A program made the translations under genes and the position numbers. Of a DNA stretch of 64,000 nucleotides, positions 46,636 through 58,050 are shown piece after piece; the first letter of the stretch is position 1, and each line of letters starts with the position of its first letter. This DNA is from Datnioides undecimradiatus. Its lineage: Eukaryota; Chordata; Actinopteri; Lobotiformes; Datnioididae. Under the pieces are notes generated by a model. It was not told the DNA's origin. It made no database searches and was given only the letters and a program-made list of their open reading frames with translations. The stretch is from contig WARS01000110.1 of NCBI GenBank assembly GCA_008933995.1, forward strand, positions 1,798,001 through 1,862,000, in the 5' to 3' direction.

Positions 46636-48769
46636 TAGGTCATGCAACAACAGTGGAGTGGAGTGGAAATCGACAAAACAGAGAGAGAGAGGAAAAGAGA
46701 TAGAGCGAGCAGATGAGAAATAGAAGGTAATCACAGGAGATTATCTTCTTGTGATGGAGGCAGAGCTGCAAGGATAAGTAGGCTACCCTGAGGAGGATGA
46801 TCCCAAAGCAGTCAATAAAGCCCCATGTCTGGAGCCCTGATATGGGCGGGTGCAGTGGTGCTCAAGGGGGCAGTTAGGGCAGTAAAGTGCCAAAAGTGGT
46901 CCTCATGATGTAGGGGCAGTAACACCTTGGGGGGGCTGTGGTCTTAGGTTTCCCAGCATGTGTTCCAGTTCCCACAGAAATACACAAGACGAAGGGACTC
47001 ATGCAGGAAGTGTTTTAAGTATCTAAATGTACAGGACCTATGTTCATGCTTCTCGAGAGACACAACCTCCTGTTGACTTAAATACTGTTGTCTGTCAAAA
47101 GCAAAGGCACAAGTAGCACGGCGCTGTTACAGCTCTACGAACTACAAAAGCTGTGTGATCAGCTCGTGTGCATTGTAAAAACTTTGCTTTGCTTGCGTGG
47201 CTGCTCGAACTGATCGATGTGTCGGACATCGGAAATTGGGGTTTGGTGACTGCAAAATGTCGATGCAAAGTCACTGATTGTCACACTTTAGCCAGCAGTT
47301 TGTATCACATCTCCCTGTAAAAACTCATTATTTTACCCTCTTAGTTGTGTGGATTCCAGAAACAGATAAGTGAGCTTTGGACGGGCTGGTTGCCAGATTT
47401 TGTTCGATGCAGGCTAGGTCTTTCCTCCTGACTTCAGTCTTAATGCTAAGCTAAGCTAATGAGCTGCTGGTGAAGATGTGATATTATGGGCAAATCCCCT
47501 AACCATAGGCTTTTTCTGTTGCTAAACCTTTAAAATTCAACAAAAAAAATGCTAAGTCTAATTCATTGTCTTAATGGTGATGTTTGCGATTCTTGCTATC
47601 ACGATTTCCTGTTTTTTAATGTACTCACCTGTCTTCTCATTGCAGATGTGTTACTCATTCCCCAGCGCGTCTCCTGTTTCTTTGGTTACCTGCTCTTTTC
47701 CTAATGTGTTGCACCTGGGCCTTAGTTTTTCCTGCCAATGTGAGTATTCAGTCTCTCACTGCACTAAAAACTATATAGTATAGTAACTAGCTGTATGCAC
47801 TAATTTGGCCAAAATGTACAGTAGCATGCAACATTCAGTATGTTAATGAAAGCAGCATCTGCAGGAAGAGAAAAATACCCAAATGTCCAACGATTCTGAA
47901 AAAAATCCCAAATATGCATTCAACCAGTCTACCTCCAAACTGGATATTTTATATGGAAACTATTTTGTTCCCTAGAAGCTCTGCCTCAAATACCAGCGAT
48001 TTCTAAGTAAGCTATCTGGTGGATAGCTTAGTAACCACAAAACATTAGCTGTAGTTGGCCTTAGCCTTTTAGCTCAATTAGCCATGCAGTTGGGGTCCTA
48101 GTAGCTTACTCTCTGTGTACTGCAACCTGGGGTTGGTGTTTAAGGGTGGTGGGACACAGCATGGAATGCGTGCAGGGAGCAGCATCCCGTGCTGGGCGGG
48201 TGAATTCACAGAAAATGTGAATTTTCTGGTTGGACATCTAAGTTGTATTGCTCTTGCTGTCTAACTTGAAGTAGTATTCTTCATCACTTGTAAAACGAAT
48301 GACAAATACTTCATTACTTTTACAAGATTTACTTCATAGTACAAAAACAAAACCTTGTAGGAATAAAACTAATCTGTTACTGTACACCATTAACTGGTCA
48401 AAAAAAAATATATCGTATTGATAAAGATGAAGATATTAAATAAAATGTCCTTAAAAGTAGCTTTCTTTCAGCATGTGAATTTCTTTAACACGGGCCCAGT
48501 GCTCTTAAACACTGAATTTGCATTTAAAATCTTTGAGTTTCAGATGTGACTGCAGTAACTGGTTTTCATAATAAAGTTGTTGGCAGGGTTGTGTTGATTA
48601 CAGTTGATAGCCAATCAGCCATGGTTTTGGTAGTTCTGCATAATAATAATCCTGCATGTACTACAAGTGAACTGTCACCAATCCAAATGAAAGTTTTTTC
48701 TGTCGGGTTAAATTCTGCTGGCAGCTAAATATCAACAGCTGCACGTATGCGTGTGTGTTGTTGTTTTAT

Positions 48770-48960
48770 CTCAATTCATATGTTAGTTTGTCCGTTCATC
48801 ACCGTTTAAGCCACGTAAAAGCCGTGATGCTGTATTTCAGCAGGGCCCTTTTCCGCAGCTGAAACATCGTGTGTGTCATTTGCGGGAAAATTATGCATTT
48901 TGGATGAGGCAGGTTGTAGGAAATACCACCCGATATGACCTCCATTTTACAGAATGGTCA
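48770..48960. promoter_or_regulatory. Possible conserved non-coding element
   Basis: TTCATCACCGTTTAAGCCACG near 48795, then TATTTCAGCAGGGCCCTTTT and GCGGGAAAATTATGCATTTT near 48882-48901. Non-repetitive with retained CpGs. Inference only. Confidence 0.33.
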
Positions 48961-49052
48961 CAGGCATAATGGAAACTCCAGGAGGTAAGGAGGCTGATGG
49001 ATACAACCTTGGGCACACAAATGTGAACAGACACATACCTGTACATACGTTA

Positions 49053-49083
49053 ACACACACACTCGCGCGCGCACACACACACA
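49053..49083. repeat. Alternating CA/CG tract
   Basis: ACACACACTCGCGCGCGCAC followed by CACACACACAG. Purine-pyrimidine alternation with a central CGCGCGCG, favourable to Z-DNA. Confidence 0.85.
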
Positions 49084-50779
49084 GATGTCAACAGGGGCTT
49101 GTGAAGATGTTTAGAAACTGGATGATGGGGAGAGATATAAAAGGACATACCATATAGACACTGAGATCAGACTGTTGCTGCACAGATACCCTTCAAAAGT
49201 GTGATACTTTCACATGTCCATTTTAAGTCCTCACACTTGAATAGGTTGTCTGCTAACACATTCAAAACAGACTCATGTGACAGAAAAGAGTGATTAGCGA
49301 TTCCTTATCAGCACCCTCTATGGTTTAATGTTTGATTAAATTTCCAATAAAAGGAAAATTCCATAATTGTGTCTCAAACTGTTAAGTAAGCAGCCTGTCC
49401 GAGGAAACAACCAGTCTCTATGGTCCACATCTGGGTCTATGTAGCTGAGCTTTACAGTATAAACTATGAAACTTGTAAAAATGCTGAAAGAAGGTCTCTC
49501 CTTTCTCTGATGCTCTCTTCTGTTGGTCATAAAGACGTGATAAATGCCAGCAAATAAACCATCTGTTTCCCCACAAACTGTCAATTAGAAGAATCCCACC
49601 TTATCCATCACAGCAGTGCTATACTCTCACTGGGAACCATCGAGCAGCTGTAGGTCTCATCTGTGCACTTGCTGCTATAGGCAGCATGGCGGGATACCTT
49701 CGCGTACAACACAGCAGATGTTTATGACTGTGTGTGCCTGGGCTTGCGTGCATGCATCAGAGGGTGTGATTTCTGCTTTTAAATTTATGTATCTGTGCGT
49801 GTGTGTGTCCCTCCAAACGTGTAAATATGTGTGTGAATGCCTGTGTTTGTGGACAATGCCAGCCGCCCCTCCACATCTCTTGCCATCTGGATAATTGATC
49901 GTTTGCTATCATGAAAAAATAAAAGGAGAGGGAATGTGTCATAATGGGCCACTTCTTAAACGCCCCTGTTTTTATCTGTTTTCCACGTCTGTTTTATTTG
50001 TGTGGGGAGCTGCCAGTTGTCATGATGATTATGAAGAGGGTATTATGGCGAGGGATTATGCATCATCGTGCAATGTTTGAAGATGATCAATGACCTGAGG
50101 CTTTTAGTTGGCGTTTAAAGGCTCAGCATACAACTACCTACAGCTCCGCTTGAGCACAGTATGTCACATGTCATGTACTGGGATGTTATTACAGCAGTTT
50201 TTCCACAGACAAACCTGTGTCCTAATTTTTCACTCAGACAAAAGCTGAAAAAGAAGCTCCCTTTGTAAAATCACGACACTGTTTTTCCTTCATTATTCAT
50301 ACAAACGGTGTTATTCAAGCAGCATGTTGTAATGTTATTTAATTTAACGGTGCAAAAGATTAAAATACTTTTTATGGCTTTTCTAACTTGTCAGCATCTT
50401 GCTATGGATATTATAGTCTCTGCAAAGCTTTCTGTCGTCGTAACGGCTTGGTCACAAGGAGAGTTTACGACAAGTAACAACAAGTACACGAAAACACGCA
50501 AGGGAAACACTTTTCAAAATAAAACAGGAAATAACAAAACAAGAAACTCAACTCAAAACCATGACAATAGCAGCTAATACAAGGTTTCAGCATTCTGATT
50601 TTGCAAAATTAATTAGGTATTTTTGTCCTGGTAGACATCTGTAGGTTTAACACAAGTGATATGTTCCAGAAACACAATTCACAGAAAGCCAAGGCTTTCC
50701 TTAAAAAGTAAATGTTACATAGAAATAAATAGAGATATAATGAACTGACAGTATATGATGTGCTGGGATTTTTTTATTT

Positions 50780-50970
50780 ATTTTTTTTTAAAGCTGCCCA
50801 CTTGTAAAGCCTATTAATTAGCTGGACATGGGCCACACGTTGAAATATTGCTTATGCATTATTGTAATGATTCAGAACAGTGCAGTAATGTGTTGTACTA
50901 ATGTGACACTGTGACGGGCACCAATGTGCTTAATCTAAATTAATCATAAGAATCAATTATCCACCACCAA
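50780..50970. promoter_or_regulatory. Possible conserved non-coding element with homeodomain and POU-like sites
   Basis: CCTATTAATTAGCTGGACAT near 50810-50829, TGCTTATGCATTATTGTAAT near 50849-50868, and TAAATTAATCATAAGAATCA near 50936-50955, with little repetitive content. One of the more enhancer-like segments by eye. Confidence 0.45.
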
Positions 50971-52459
50971 TGTGAAAAAAATATATCCGTTAATTATATA
51001 TTTCAGAAAGTTTTCGGCTGATTTACAGTAAGTCAGACTGATGTTGCTCACTATATATGAATGTAGGTCACCCAATGTATTTTCAGCTCTCTTCCTTTGC
51101 CAAGGAGTTTCACTCCACTGCCTGCAGTTCATTCCCACACCAACAGAAGCCGCAGACAGACTGGTGCTCGAGCATCGCTCTGCCTGAAACTTTGGATTGA
51201 AATGAACTAATTTTAGCATTACTCTGGCGTGACTGCATGTGCCTCTCCATCGGGAGTATTTGTTGGGAGCGTGCAGACTGTCAGGAGCAGACCGGTTTAT
51301 TGTGTGTATCTGCAGCTGTGTGCCTGTTTCTGTGTGTGTGTGTAATTCACAGCATAGGATGTATGATGGATCTGCATGTTTAGGAAATATATTTGATATT
51401 ATATGACATCATGATTAAACTACTACTTGACAACATTTATCATAAAATTGAAAGAAAATCAAACAAAAATCAAAGCCACATAATGTCATTTGATATAATT
51501 CTATGCAGAACTTATCATCCATTGTGGATAGGTCAGTAAGAAATACAATAAATTAAAAGTAGAGATAAATCAATGGTAAATGCGGCAATATTTTTGTTTG
51601 TTTGTTTGTTTTTTTTAGTTTTGTGTTTGCTGCTTGGAGTAGAATCAACCAATCAGAGGTTGGGGCAGCCTTTATGTAACCTTAGAAGCAAAACCCAGGG
51701 CAAAAAAGTTCTACAAATACTTGGCTGCCTTGTCTTGTGGGGTTAAGTTCTTAAATCTATACTGGAGTTTTACAATTAAATATAACATTGGTTACATTGA
51801 TCCCTTGCCAGATAAACTCATAAAGTTCTGATCAGCCTATCGCTGCCAGAGTATATAATGTATACAGTATACAGAGTTTTGTCTGGTGTGACATTCCTTT
51901 TTGATGGGGCAGTGGCAGTTGGGTGTTGTTGTTTTTTTTTTTTTTGTCAGCCAGTAACGACTGGTTTGCCAGATCTAAAGGGGGGAGGAGCATTGTGAAG
52001 CCTATGGCATTATAAACACATTGACAGTGTTTGTGTAATTACTCTCACCACTGATGGGGAGAGAGAAATACTGCACTACAGCTTTAAGGACTTTAAGGAT
52101 ATGTCAAAGTGATGCATATATGTATGCAGATATGTATGATACGTATGTGTGGCAATTTTTATTTTTATCTTAATAGTGGTGAACAGTACGAGAGCACTGT
52201 TTTAAAACATTTTAGTTAGTACATAAAAACTAGACTTTAATGGTAACAAAAATAACATTATGACAGTTTTAACACTTTTAAATGGGGGTGCTCCTTTTGG
52301 GTCTGGCTAAGGTAATGTGAGAGTTAAATCAACACTAGTGTAGATATCATCACTTAACACACATGAATGCACGTGCACAAACTCGTTTACATCATATGGT
52401 CGAGATGTGATGAGAATCAGTTTTAGGCTTTCAAACTCCATAAAAAACAAGTTTTGCTA

Positions 52460-52507
52460 TCACACACACAGACACACACGTATGCACACGCACGCGCTTG
52501 TGCACAC
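52460..52507. repeat. Imperfect (CA)n tract
   Basis: CA units interrupted by GACACACACG, TATGCACACG and CACGCGC. Confidence 0.8.
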
Positions 52508-52682
52508 ACTGCTTTTTCCTGGCTTCCAATAAACAGCAACATTTGCCCTAGACATTTAGCCAACACTGTTGTCTATCTAATCCAACTCTGTTCCCAGCAA
52601 TATCTTTTCATCCAGCCACTCTCTCCCTCTCCGTCTCCCTCTCCCTCTTCAACCCCTCCTCACCCTCCTCTCTTGTTCTCAG

Positions 52683-52781
52683 ATGGCTTCCTCCACCTCT
52701 CTCCCTGTGCATTATGTAGATAACCCGGGGACGCCATATATCCCCAGCAGGTCAAACGGAGGTTGCAATCACACACTGTGA
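52683..52781 (+). other. Candidate start exon or small open frame after a strong acceptor (unproven)
   Basis: A long pyrimidine tract ends in CCTCTCTTGTTCTCAG at 52682, directly before an ATG. The 32-codon frame reads MASSTSLPVHYVDNPGTPYI then PSRSNGGCNHTL and stops at TGA 52779-52781. A possible donor AGCAG|GTCAAA at 52750/52751 is weak. The peptide composition is protein-like and the DNA is less repetitive than its flanks, with a CpG in CCCGGGGACGCC. I do not recognise it; a conserved non-coding block is the main alternative. Confidence 0.2.
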
Positions 52782-54389
52782 CAGTGGGAGCCAATCCCAG
52801 TCCATCATGGAGGAGGGGAGGGGACTGAGGTTCTCTGACTAAATGTGTGTGTGTGTATGATCTGTGTTTGTGTGTTTGTGCAGCAGGGTTTAGCTGAGGT
52901 CTCCGTAGCGGGGATATAGGACAATAAGTTGAGTGGGGGAGTTGGATATGGGAGGAGGACGGGGTTGAAAAAGGAAAGGAAGGGATGGGAAACTTTGATC
53001 ATTGAAGAGAAAGAAGGATAAAATGAGGGTGGACAGAATGTGAGCTGGTGAAGTGATGGGAAAATGGAAGTGATATGGGGTGACAGTGAGGAAGGAAATG
53101 AGAGGAGATGTGTTTTTCTTGGAGGGGATGCCAAAACATGCATCACGCACAGTGTCTGCACCGTCTTTTACAAAGTAATTTAACAAATGTTTGCTATTTG
53201 ATTTTTCGGTGTGAAATTTGTGCAGAAATCAAGATGAAAGGGACAATTCAGATATACTAAATGTGCTTTGTAAAATGAGAGAAAAAATAAAACTCAGAAT
53301 CTTTGTACCATTTACTTTTTTAAAGGAAAAAACAAACAAACCATAGAACCACAATCCTTTTGTAGAGAAACCCCAGGTGCATATAAAAATGGAAATTTTG
53401 AAGAAGCTCTGTCAAATTCAGATAGAGTTAACATTTCATTGTCACTGATAAATTTAGGTTTAAATGTTGTGCTTTTTTTCTTCAGACAAACCTTTATACA
53501 GGAGAAAATAGATCAGTAGAATAGAAGTTAAAGTTCACAATTTATTTATTTAATTTGTGGGGGTTTTTTTATGTTTCCAATGTAAGTGATAGGAGGACAT
53601 AGCCCATGGCTCTCATTTTATAAAAATGTGTTGGAAAAAGTTAATAGTTAATACATACATGGAGGTATTACAAAGTTCCAAAACAACGAGCTAAAAGACA
53701 CTCACGCTCTACCCTAGATTACAGTACATGGGGTTCAGAGGGCCCAGATCAAGGATGTGTGATCATACTGTAAGTCAAAACTGAGGGAGAGGAAGAATAA
53801 TGGATTGCTGTTTTTACCCTTTCTTAAGTTTCCTTACCCATAACATAAAGGATCTCTAACACGACTTGTTAGGATGTTGCAACCCACTACTCCACTAATG
53901 GCATTTCCTGTTAAGCACTCTGGGATATGCACAGCGTTTGGTAAACTGTAAACTTTGTCTGCTGCTCCTTCATACAGGACTGGTGATGTTTAGGCTATAA
54001 ATCCCAAATTTCAGGAACAGGAAATATGAAATCAGCTTTGAAATGCACGTCAACGCAGATCACAGCAAAGCAAATGCAGCAACCATCAACATGTCCAAGT
54101 GTGATATATTTCATTCAAATCAAACTAGGAATCTACTAAATTATATAAATCTACAGCTAAACAAAACATACAAAGCCTTTAAAATTCAAAGTGTATGTCT
54201 GGTGATGTTAAATATTTTTCTTATCGTCAGTCCATCTCCAACAATAAATGCATTCTAGTAGTTCATGTTTGACCGAAGCTGATCTTCATTCCCTTTACAG
54301 AACTTTACTGTTGAAAGAGAGCTATTAAAAGCATATCAGCGTGTGAAATGGTTGAATTAGGTGACATGTTCCTTTATTACTATGTGAAC

Positions 54390-54419
54390 GCACACACTCA
54401 CACACACACACACAGACAC
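54390..54419. repeat. (CA)n microsatellite
   Basis: About 12 CA units, interrupted by CACTCACA at the start and by CAGACACA at the end. Confidence 0.85.
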
Positions 54420-54659
54420 ATCCCACATATACAGTCCTACCGTCCCATACTTAACGCAGTACCAAATGTGGATTACTACACTACTGAAAACAGACCCAAG
54501 CTGTCTCACAACAGATTTTATTGCAGAGCAAATTCACCTTTAACTGAGAACACAGGTGAGCTATGCAATTATTACAAATTCAAAAAAGTTCAATCTGTTA
54601 GATGAAACTTTTGTGCAACTGTCCGGGAACACGATGACACATTTTCATCCACTGTCAGT

Positions 54660-54810
54660 CTCACAAGGGCTGTTACTGTGACTAGGAGCCCTACTAATGT
54701 TCTTGTATCTCACTTTGTGCTGTTTCTCGTACGCGGATCTCTGATCAACTGCCGTGATCAGGCTGAGTCAGAGTGGGAGTGACAGGACGCTGTCCGGCTA
54801 CCCATAATGA
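54660..54810. promoter_or_regulatory. Possible conserved non-coding element
   Basis: TCTCGTACGCGGATCTCTGATC near 54724-54745, then CTGCCGTGATCAGGCTGAGTCA and a CpG-bearing GGACGCTGTCCGGC. It contains short palindromes (GTAC, TGATCA). Inference only. Confidence 0.3.
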
Positions 54811-55019
54811 TCTGTGTGTCTGTTCATGTGTGAGCACAGTGAGATGTAAGAGTGCTCGTATGAAGCAAAATGGAGAAAATGTGTGTGTACGTGTGCGTGT
54901 GTGTGAGATAGAGAGGTTTTAAATATGTATTTGTGAACTTCCTCGTGCTGCTGATTTCCACTGTTTAAGTGACATTGAAAACCTTTTAATCTTTCTTTCC
55001 AAATGTGTTTTTCCATCAC

Positions 55020-55369
55020 TATTTTTCTTTTCTGACAGTTTTCTTTGCATTTTCTTGTATTTTTGTTTGTCCCTCTTTACAGTATTTATTTTTCTCTCTT
55101 TCTATTCCACGCTTTGTCTCTCTTTTTTATTTTTTTCCCTGATTGTGTTTACTTTGCTTTGCTTCTGCTCTTTTGCTTTTTCATGCATTGATCCTTATTT
55201 GTTGTTCCTTATTTTTCTGTTGGTTTATTTTTTCATGTTTAGTCCTTTGTGTGTTTATTTCTGTCCTATCAAATGTGTGTGCCTCTATCATGCTTTATCT
55301 TTTCCTCATTTGATCTTATATCTTGTTTTATGCTTATTGGTTTGTTCAGTATTTTTGTTTAAGTGCATT

Positions 55370-55413
<44 letters not shown>
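55020..55413. repeat. Pyrimidine-skewed (T-rich) tract ending in (CTTT)n
   Basis: Nearly 400 bases with strong T excess and very few A on the plus strand, ending in about 11 CTTT units at 55371-55413. The long Phe/Leu-rich plus frame here (55055-55462) is a by-product of the skew. It may be a decayed pyrimidine repeat; mirror-repeat DNA of this type can form triplex structures. Confidence 0.75.
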
Positions 55414-57379
55414 TTGTCTGATATTTAAGACAAAGAAAAGGTGGTCCACCTGTTCATACTGATCCAAGCAGCAGTTCATCGTCACATGTACCTCTGCTGC
55501 CCCTTGTGGGCACACGGCAGCGTGGAGTCTTTGATACACGTCTGGCTGAGGAGAGGAGCATCTGAGGGAGCAAAAGAGGAAAAAGAAGCTAGAGAAGGAA
55601 GAAATGCTTTTATTGGAGAGAAAACATTCCTTCAGGTGCGCATGTGAGTTGGACATTTTATGGTGGAAATGGTGGCGGTGTGTGTGTCCTTCCATGTGTG
55701 TACAGGTGCTGGGATTCTCAGTGTTATATTATTTGCTGATTTTGAGGTTGACCAACAATGTATCAGTTGTGGCTCTAGAATAATGGTTCAGTACACTGAT
55801 ATTGCAGTTTAAGAGTGTTTATGCTTTTCTTGAAACATGGGAGGTGGGTTTCAGAAGTTGTTGAACATTTTATAACAAATCAATCTTGTCGGTATAGTTT
55901 TATCTTTTATTTCTTGTTATTGATGTTAATTGCTTAGGTTTGTTCAAAATTTGAAATGAATTAGCATTTTCACATTTTCCTGGAACTTCCTTCAATAATA
56001 AATTGAATACCAATCTAAACTAAAAAGTTTGCTTCTGCTGTGTTTAGTACAACATGTTTAAATATAAAAATAGAATTGAGATTAGTTTATTGGCAGATTA
56101 TCTTCAGCTGTCTGGTTTTACCTAATTTAAATTCAACTGTTCATTTAGCTTTTTTACATTATTTAACATACACTATAGAAATTATGATAAAATAACCATT
56201 ATTACACTATAGGTGTTTTTAAATCTTACAGCTGACCTCTTCCCTCATCAATTCAGATTCTGATATTCAATTTCAGTGCATTCAGTTCAAAGATACACAC
56301 CACTGTCACCAGCTGTCTTATTCATGAATTGCATCAGGTCTCGGCGCTTTGACAGCTTGACACCAATACATCCAGGTTACATTCAGGTTGATATGATTAA
56401 ATTCTCCATACAAATTCCATATATGATTAGATTTTTCCATATAAAAGAGACAGGCTAGCGCATTGCCTCCACTTCCTGCACTGTGGTAGGCTAAGCAAAC
56501 CAGTGGCTCGGACCAATCAGCTTACTATGAGGAATCACTCGCAGCTCCCCGTGTGGTTCAGGTGTGATGACAGTGAGAAGACATTCTATCATGCACTGCT
56601 GTCTGAAATAATCATTACCAAATATCTTAACAAATTCCCATTAGTATTACTAGTTGTGCTATGTATTGAAGTTTTGCAGGTGCTTCGTCCACATGGAAGT
56701 TTCCATACCGCTGCAGAAGCCATTACTCACCTGCTGTGAGTAGTTAGTTTTATTGCTTTACTTTATTACTGTAATTGCTGTACTTTTTATGTTTTGTTAC
56801 TTTTAAATGTTGTAAAAAGTGGAACTCTAGTAATTGAATAGACCAAACATTCATAATTTAACAATCCTCATTTGGTCCCCCAATTGGTTAAACTGTCGTG
56901 CCCTTTCTTGTTGGTTAGCTGACCCGATTGGTTAGACAGACAGTGATAGACAGATAGTTCATCCAATCACCTACTAAGTTTTTAAAAGTGCCTGCCATTT
57001 TCCACACAGTTGCCAAAGACGACTTCCCACATGGTTCTGTGTGTAACAAAACACCTGCCACATCAGGTTACTGAAAAAAGGCAGATATTGATATTTATGT
57101 CGGCCATTACCTTCTGCTTCTTGGTTAGGTTTGGATGTGCTCAGCTAGGCAAACTAAAACTCACATGAAATTGATATTTGGCTTTACACCTAGCCAAATG
57201 TATTGTTTCTCTACAATAAGATGTGATTCACGTGATATGTTTTGATGGACACCACACGGTTTAGTCAGAAATTGTAAAATTAATCAATACTGCATTGGTT
57301 TGTCTGGGAATTTATTCTAATAATGCTTTTTGAACATATTTCACAGAAGCTTGTATAAATAAGTTTTACTCCAAGTTTT

Positions 57380-57600
57380 CAAGGAGCGTGAATTTTTGTA
57401 ATTAGAGGGTAAATTTATCATGAGAGAGAGATTTAGGTGGTGATGGTTGCAGTGGTGGTGGCCTGTGCATGGATCAGTGGGTAGGTAACAATCTCCTCAC
57501 TGTTTACCGAGAGAGGGGCAGCCACTGTCTCCTGTTATGTCGACACTCCTTCCCTGATTGGAGTTATGCCAGCCACGTATGGATTAATATTTAATGTTGG
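57380..57600. promoter_or_regulatory. Possible conserved non-coding element
   Basis: TTTTTGTAATTAGAGGGTAAA near 57393-57413, then TTATGTCGACACTCC and CGTATGGATTAATATTTAAT near 57576-57595. Bounded on the right by GA repeats. Inference only. Confidence 0.33.
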
Positions 57601-57681
57601 GGAAAAAGAGAGAGGGAATGGGAGACAGAGAGAGAGTGGGAGGGGGAGAGAGGGCGAGTAAGAGAGAGAGAGAGAGAGAGA
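57601..57681. repeat. (GA)n purine-rich tract
   Basis: Degenerate GA/GGGA sequence becoming a pure (AG) run of about 10 units at 57661-57681. Confidence 0.85.
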
Positions 57682-57789
57682 CATGCAAAGCTAGGCTGCT
57701 GTTTATTTAGGATATTGTGAAAATATGAAGGGAAATTTGCAATTTTATTGGTTTTCCACAACCATAAGAGCTGTGCGAGAGCTGTGTAT

Positions 57790-57870
57790 ATTGTGTGTGT
57801 GTTTGTGTGTGTGCGCGCAAGAGACATCAGCTTTAAGAGTGTGTGTGTTTTGTGCCATGTGTGTATGTGT
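57790..57870. repeat. Interrupted (GT)n tract
   Basis: GT-rich sequence with TGTGCGCGCAAG in the middle; open plus-strand frames across it are artefacts. Confidence 0.7.
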
Positions 57871-57996
57871 GCTCAGCAGCTCTGTGACCTTCAGCCCTCA
57901 GTCCCTGTATGTAAACCCTCCTCGCAGACCGTCCTGCCTCAATCAAGCGTCCCTCACACATGCACATCTTGCCTTGCTCATTTGGTGAGACCTATA

Positions 57997-58050
57997 GCAC
58001 ACACGCACACGCGCGCGCACACATACATACACACACACACACACACACAG
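57997..58050. repeat. (CA)n microsatellite with CGCGCGCG core
   Basis: ACACACGCACACGCGCGCGC followed by ACATACATACACAC units. Alternating purine-pyrimidine with a CG core, favourable to Z-DNA. Confidence 0.9.

Larger units (their letters stand above)
44431..50779. other. Spacer with isolated patches, no confirmed gene
   Basis: AT-rich DNA. Named items inside: the TATA and G-run region at 46433-46640, a patch at 48770-48960 and the alternating tract at 49053-49083. Text near 44975-45040 (GCAGGGCTGGCCCAGT followed by CGGCCCCCAGGG) resembles the start of some fish interspersed repeats but has no clear boundaries. The interval 47000-48700 holds nothing I can name. Confidence 0.5.
50971..57379. 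other. Spacer with microsatellites and one candidate exon, no confirmed gene
   Basis: Mainly AT-rich DNA. Named items inside: CA tracts at 52460-52507 and 54390-54419, the CT-rich run and candidate exon at 52610-52781, a patch at 54660-54810, the pyrimidine-skewed tract at 55020-55413 and CTTT repeats at 55371-55413. The frame 56503-56739 (plus) is open and includes HGSFHTAAEAITHLL but matches no family I know; a donor-like GTGAGT lies at 56736. Confidence 0.5.

Noticed and set aside
55055-55462. 135-codon Phe/Leu-rich frame resembling a membrane protein
   Set aside because: By-product of the T-rich, A-poor tract; the composition follows the skew and no loop or charged pattern is seen.
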